The notes under the pieces are model-generated. The model had not been told where the DNA came from, made no database searches, and saw only the letters and a list, made by a program, of their open reading frames with translations. A stretch of DNA of 26,824 bases from JBOFCO01 sp051646105 (GTDB lineage: Bacteria; Pseudomonadota; Alphaproteobacteria; Rhodobacterales; Rhodobacteraceae), in assembly GCA_051646105.1 (NCBI GenBank), contig JBOFCO010000027.1, forward strand, positions 1-26,824, read 5' to 3'. Within the stretch, counting starts at the first letter, position 1. Each line of letters starts with the position of its first letter. The position numbers and the translations under genes are program-made. Of the stretch, positions 23,583-26,824 are shown piece after piece.

Positions 23583-24929
23583 TCAGCTACCGGCCAGCGT
23601 CAGCCCGTCGACCAGCAGGCTGGGCACCACGAAAGACAGGTGATGCCGGGCGTCATTCGCAGCTACCAGACCGCGCAACATCTGCCGCAGGTTGCCGGCG
23701 ATGGTGCATTCATTGACCGGATGGGTGATCTGGCCGCCCTCCACCCAGAAGCCTGCGGCCCCACGCGAATAGTCCCCGGTGGTTGCATTGATTGACGACC
23801 CGATGAGAGAGGTCACCAGCAGCCCCCGACCCATGTCGCGGATCAGGTCTTCGCGGCTGTGCGTTCCTTCGGTCAGTGCGACGTTCGAAACAACGGGTGC
23901 AGGTGCCGCGCCAACTCCGCGTGCCGCGTTGGCGGTCGAACGCAGGCCAAGCCGGCGCGCAGTGCCCAGATCGAGTGTCCAGGATTGCAGCACGCCGTTC
24001 TGCACGATGTTCCGACGGCTTGTGGCCAGTCCTTCGGCATCGAACATGCGCGAACCGCTGATGCGGGGGCGATGCGGATTTTCGGTCAGGTCCATCCCAT
24101 CGGGCAGCACGCTTTCGCCCATGGCATCGCGCAGCCACGTGGCACCCCGCGCGACCGCGCTGCCATTGATCGCCCCCAGCAGATGACTGACGAGGGTCGA
24201 GGATACTCGTTCATCGAACAGCACCGGAAAGGCGCCCGTCGGCGGTTTGCGCGCGCCAAGCCGTTCCACCGCACGTTCGCCTGCGATGCGGCCGATTTCG
24301 GCGGGCGCAATCAGATCAGACTGGAACACACGGCTGTCGCCATGCCAGTCACGCTCCATCCCCGTGCCTGTGCCGCTGATCGCCACTACGGAATGGGACC
24401 GTGTGCTGCGGGCATATCCGCCCGAAAAACCGTTGCTGGCCGCAAGCCGGATGCGCCGCAGGCCATAGCCCGCTGATGCCTGCTGCACCTGCGTCACGCC
24501 CGCGACGGCAAGGGCGGCGGCTTCGGCCTGACGCGCATCTTCCTGAAGCATCTCTGCATCCGGTTCGGGTGCAGGATCGCAAAGCTCCAGCGCCGATGCG
24601 TCGCGCTGCCCGGCAAGGTCGGCCGCATCGGCCAATCCAAGGGTCGGGTCATCGGGGGCTTCGCGTGCCATGGCGACGGCGCGTTCGGCCAAAGCCGCTA
24701 TTGTCAGGGCCGAGGTATCAGAAGCCGAGACACACGCCTGCCGTTGGCCGACCAGCACACGCAGGCCGATTTCAATGCCCTCGGCACGCTCTGCCTGCTC
24801 CAGCCGCCCGCCACGCACATCGACCGACAGCGCCGTGCCTTCGATGGCCAGCGTGTCGGCGGCATCCGCCCCCGCCCTGCGTGCCGCATCCAGCAGCGCG
24901 CCGGTCAGGTTTTCAAGTCCGTCGGCCAT
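23583..24929 (-). CDS. pmbA: PmbA/TldE family metallopeptidase subunit
   Basis: Partner subunit of the TldD/TldE peptidase that matures modified peptides and helps degrade antitoxins. Length 448 residues, as for PmbA. Seen: the N-terminal helical and strand region with SVDVRGGRLEQAERAEGIEIG, then NGFSGGYARSTRSHSVVAIS, and the C-terminal GTHSREDLIRDMGRGLLVTSLIG with NATTGDYSRGAAGFWVEGG. No HExxxH zinc motif is present, which fits TldE/PmbA rather than TldD; no tldD lies in the window. ATG 24929 was chosen; a frame 14 codons longer lacks similarity. It is followed by the CysQ-like gene with one base between. Confidence 0.94.
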   Translation of the reverse strand: MADGLENLTGALLDAARRAGADAADTLAIEGTALSVDVRGGRLEQAERAEGIEIGLRVLVGQRQACVSASDTSALTIAALAERAVAMAREAPDDPTLGLADAADLAGQRDASALELCDPAPEPDAEMLQEDARQAEAAALAVAGVTQVQQASAGYGLRRIRLAASNGFSGGYARSTRSHSVVAISGTGTGMERDWHGDSRVFQSDLIAPAEIGRIAGERAVERLGARKPPTGAFPVLFDERVSSTLVSHLLGAINGSAVARGATWLRDAMGESVLPDGMDLTENPHRPRISGSRMFDAEGLATSRRNIVQNGVLQSWTLDLGTARRLGLRSTANAARGVGAAPAPVVSNVALTEGTHSREDLIRDMGRGLLVTSLIGSSINATTGDYSRGAAGFWVEGGQITHPVNECTIAGNLRQMLRGLVAANDARHHLSFVVPSLLVDGLTLAGS

Positions 24930-25019
24930 TGCACCCGCCCGTTTCGTTCCGCAATTCGCAGCTAGTGCCAAGCGGACGAAAGCGCAAGCCCACCGCCATC
25001 TTCAGCAGGCACGACAGTG

Positions 25020-26543
25020 CTACTGCATACGCTGTCCATTGGCATAAACGCCGCCGTCGGGCCGAAATTCTACGGCCGATGTCATCACGTCATCGCCATC
25101 ACCCGGCTTCGCAAACATGTTCAGCATCATTCGGGGCATGGCTGCTTCTGCCTCGGGGATCAGGCCGGCACTGACCGCCTTGTCGATCAGCCCGTTCACG
25201 CCCTTCAACGTGAAATCAAGGGTGCCGAGCGGCGTTGGCGAACCGTCCATGTTGGTGACAGCGGACCAGTCCAGCGTGACCTGCCCCTTTCCGGTCACCT
25301 CGGCACCGGCTGCGGCAACATGCAGGTTGTTCAGGTTCACTTCCGTCACCTGCGGCGGCGGCACCGCCACGCCGGTTGTTTCGGCTGCGAGCAGGGCGAA
25401 AGGCTGCCAGATCACTTTGCCGGTCAGGTCGACGACAAGGTTGACCGGCCCCCGGTCAAAGGTTGCGGTGGGATCGAAGGAGGCCCAGATCTCGTCGCTG
25501 AGAGCCATGTCCTTGAGCATGATACTATACACGAAATCCTGTGGTTCCTCGATCGTTGCCAGAGGCACAACCGCCTGAAACGTCCCCCCGGTGACATCGA
25601 CCCTGCCCTGCGGGAACGGCAGGAGTGGAGAGGAGAAGGTGATCGAAAGCTTCCCCATGTCAGAGCTCCCCCTGACGGATGTCTTGTCGAACCCCAGATC
25701 GAAAGTGCTGTTGTCCGAGACCATATCGAAGGAAAAGCCAAACAAGAAAGTCTCGACCCTGCTCTTGCCAACTGACTTGCCCTGCGATCCGGAAATGTTG
25801 ACCGAAAGCCCTGACTGCACCGCCGCCGCGAAATCGTCGGTGCTGTCCATTTCCGTCAGCGGGTGCGCGGGTGGCAGCGTGACCTGTCCCTGAAATACAA
25901 CGTCCTCGGTCAGGCTTTCGCTGGTGCCTGAGGATGCGGAATATTCGTCGCCTTCCACCTTGTCATTCGTATTGTAACCGAGTGTTTTCGCAGCAAAGGC
26001 AAAGTCGCGACGGCCGGACAGATCGGCTGCCGGCATCACCTGACCGCTGAGACCGGACATCGAAACCGTTCCAGTGCTCGTCGTCACCGTGTCGGTTCCC
26101 TCATAGCCTTCCTGGGTTTGCCGGATGCTGTATTCCATATCGATTTTCGTCGCCGCATAGGCATAGGCCAGCCCTGGGCCAGCCTCGGTCGCGGTCAGGG
26201 CCAGATCGCCCGTAGCGATATCAAGGTGCGTGTTGTTGGCCGGATCGCCATCAACGTTCGTCATGATGTTTTTCGGGAATGTCACTGTCACTTCGCCCGC
26301 TTGCTCGGTCAGGGCGATTTCCTGCGCCTCCAGAATCCTGATGCCATGCGATGTCAGGTTTGCGTCCGCAACGCGCAGCACTTTTCCGTCACGCTGCACC
26401 TGCCCTTCAAGCTCGAACCCGAATGCCGATGCCTGCGCCTGCCAGTCAGCCCAGACACGATCTGCGGTAACATCGGCCTGCGCGGCCTGAACGCCAGCCA
26501 CGCCCAGCAACAGGGCACCAAACAGTGTTCGGGAACGGAACAT
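25020..26543 (-). CDS. DUF2125 domain protein, exported
   Basis: A 507-residue protein of unknown function with the DUF2125 C-terminal pattern (PRMMLNMFAKPGDGDD, then ANGQRMQ). The N-terminus is a clean signal peptide, with a hydrophobic core at about 7-18 and a likely cut after AQA (residue 23), so it is periplasmic or outer-membrane associated. The rest is rich in beta strands and Thr/Ser. ATG 26543 has GAAAGG ahead of it; a frame reaching 26639 would run through the terminator hairpin and is rejected. A paralogue lies directly upstream. Family members resemble the AsmA-like or lipid-shuttling proteins only in general character; no function is claimed. Confidence 0.9.
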   Translation of the reverse strand: MFRSRTLFGALLLGVAGVQAAQADVTADRVWADWQAQASAFGFELEGQVQRDGKVLRVADANLTSHGIRILEAQEIALTEQAGEVTVTFPKNIMTNVDGDPANNTHLDIATGDLALTATEAGPGLAYAYAATKIDMEYSIRQTQEGYEGTDTVTTSTGTVSMSGLSGQVMPAADLSGRRDFAFAAKTLGYNTNDKVEGDEYSASSGTSESLTEDVVFQGQVTLPPAHPLTEMDSTDDFAAAVQSGLSVNISGSQGKSVGKSRVETFLFGFSFDMVSDNSTFDLGFDKTSVRGSSDMGKLSITFSSPLLPFPQGRVDVTGGTFQAVVPLATIEEPQDFVYSIMLKDMALSDEIWASFDPTATFDRGPVNLVVDLTGKVIWQPFALLAAETTGVAVPPPQVTEVNLNNLHVAAAGAEVTGKGQVTLDWSAVTNMDGSPTPLGTLDFTLKGVNGLIDKAVSAGLIPEAEAAMPRMMLNMFAKPGDGDDVMTSAVEFRPDGGVYANGQRMQ

Positions 26544-26601
26544 GATATACCTTTCAAGGCTGTGCAAAGCTTCCAAAGCTCGCTTCGCATCCGATTGCGG
26601 C

Positions 26602-26639
26602 AAAAAAATGGGCCGCGCAGGCGTTTCTGCACGGCCCAT
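26602..26639 (-). terminator. Rho-independent terminator between the two DUF2125 genes
   Basis: Read on the minus strand: ATGGGCCGTGCAG (26639-26627), loop AAACGC, CTGCGCGGCCCAT (26620-26608), then a run of six T. The stem is 13 bp with one G-T pair. It is a textbook terminator for the upstream DUF2125 gene and implies that the downstream paralogue has its own promoter in 26544-26601, where I see no clear -35/-10. Confidence 0.9.
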
Positions 26640-26657
26640 CCCACTGATGTCAGTTGA

Positions 26658-26824
26658 TTACTTGATCCGCTGTCCGTTGGCGGTGATGCTGCCGTCGGCG
26701 CCCATTTCCAGATCGGAGATCAGCGTATCCTCACCATCACCCGGTTTGGCAAACAGGCCCAGCATCATGCGTGCACTCATTGCCTGATCTTCGGGGATCA
26801 GACCCATGGCAACCAGCTTGTCCA
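26658..26824 (-). CDS. Second DUF2125 domain protein (C-terminal part only)
   Basis: The last 54 codons and a TAA (26658-26660) of a gene that enters from the right edge. The peptide contains DKLVAMGLIPEDQAMSARMM and LGLFAKPGDGEDTL and ends ANGQRIK. It is clearly similar to the end of the neighbouring protein (LIDKAVSAGLIPEAEAAMPR and ANGQRMQ), so the two are tandem paralogues. The start and the signal peptide lie outside the window. Confidence 0.88.
   Translation of the reverse strand, partial: DKLVAMGLIPEDQAMSARMMLGLFAKPGDGEDTLISDLEMGADGSITANGQRIK

Noticed and set aside
1..26824. CRISPR array, insertion sequence, integrase or prophage genes
   Set aside because: No regularly spaced direct repeats, transposase or integrase motifs, or phage genes were seen on either strand.

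Overview
The window looks like a chromosomal segment of an alphaproteobacterium, most likely Rhodobacteraceae (Paracoccus/Rhodobacter-type). It is GC-rich and carries family markers such as DUF2783, DUF2125 (two copies), a PmbA/CysQ pair and a BluB gene. No insertion sequence, prophage, CRISPR array or integrase is visible. Assignments come from reading motifs by eye; no database search was run.

Layout. (1) 1-5610, plus strand: the 3' part of a GH78 alpha-L-rhamnosidase, then a complete carbohydrate ABC importer (binding protein, two permeases, ATPase). This is a unit for taking up and cleaving rhamnosides, with an attenuator-like hairpin after the binding protein gene. (2) 5611-6237: a scar made of two gene ends, a frameshifted MBL-fold hydrolase tail on the minus strand and a short plus-strand tail that may come from a Tm-1-like gene. 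(3) 6238-14598: a tyrosine/homogentisate catabolic block. An AsnC/Lrp regulator is divergent from hpd. A minus-strand operon reads hmgA, fahA, a divergent MBL-fold protein, an FAD aromatic hydroxylase and a DUF2783 protein. Divergent from hmgA are maiA and a MarR regulator. Hpd makes homogentisate, HmgA opens the ring, MaiA isomerises maleylacetoacetate and FahA splits fumarylacetoacetate. The FAD enzyme with the tiny DUF2783 protein resembles, in size and context, the two-component 3-hydroxyphenylacetate hydroxylase MhaAB, which would be a second entry to homogentisate. (4) 14599-16906: the last 43 codons of an hpaH-like hydratase, an hpaI-like aldolase and an amidase. (5) 16987-20069: a UbiH-family hydroxylase, bluB and an Asp-box propeller protein. 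(6) 20088-26824, mostly minus strand: a CoA-binding protein, an RlmB-like rRNA methylase, a class II tRNA with anticodon GUA, arginase, CysQ-like phosphatase, PmbA/TldE and two tandem DUF2125 proteins, the last one cut by the window edge.

The best regulatory signal is in front of hmgA. A perfect 14-bp palindrome sits exactly between a good -35 and a good -10 with 17-bp spacing, and the MarR gene lies on the other side. A second perfect inverted repeat lies between the AsnC/Lrp gene and hpd. The most promising under-described biology is the FAD hydroxylase/DUF2783/divergent MBL trio inside the homogentisate operon, and the odd tRNA that lacks the usual U8, A14 and A21.
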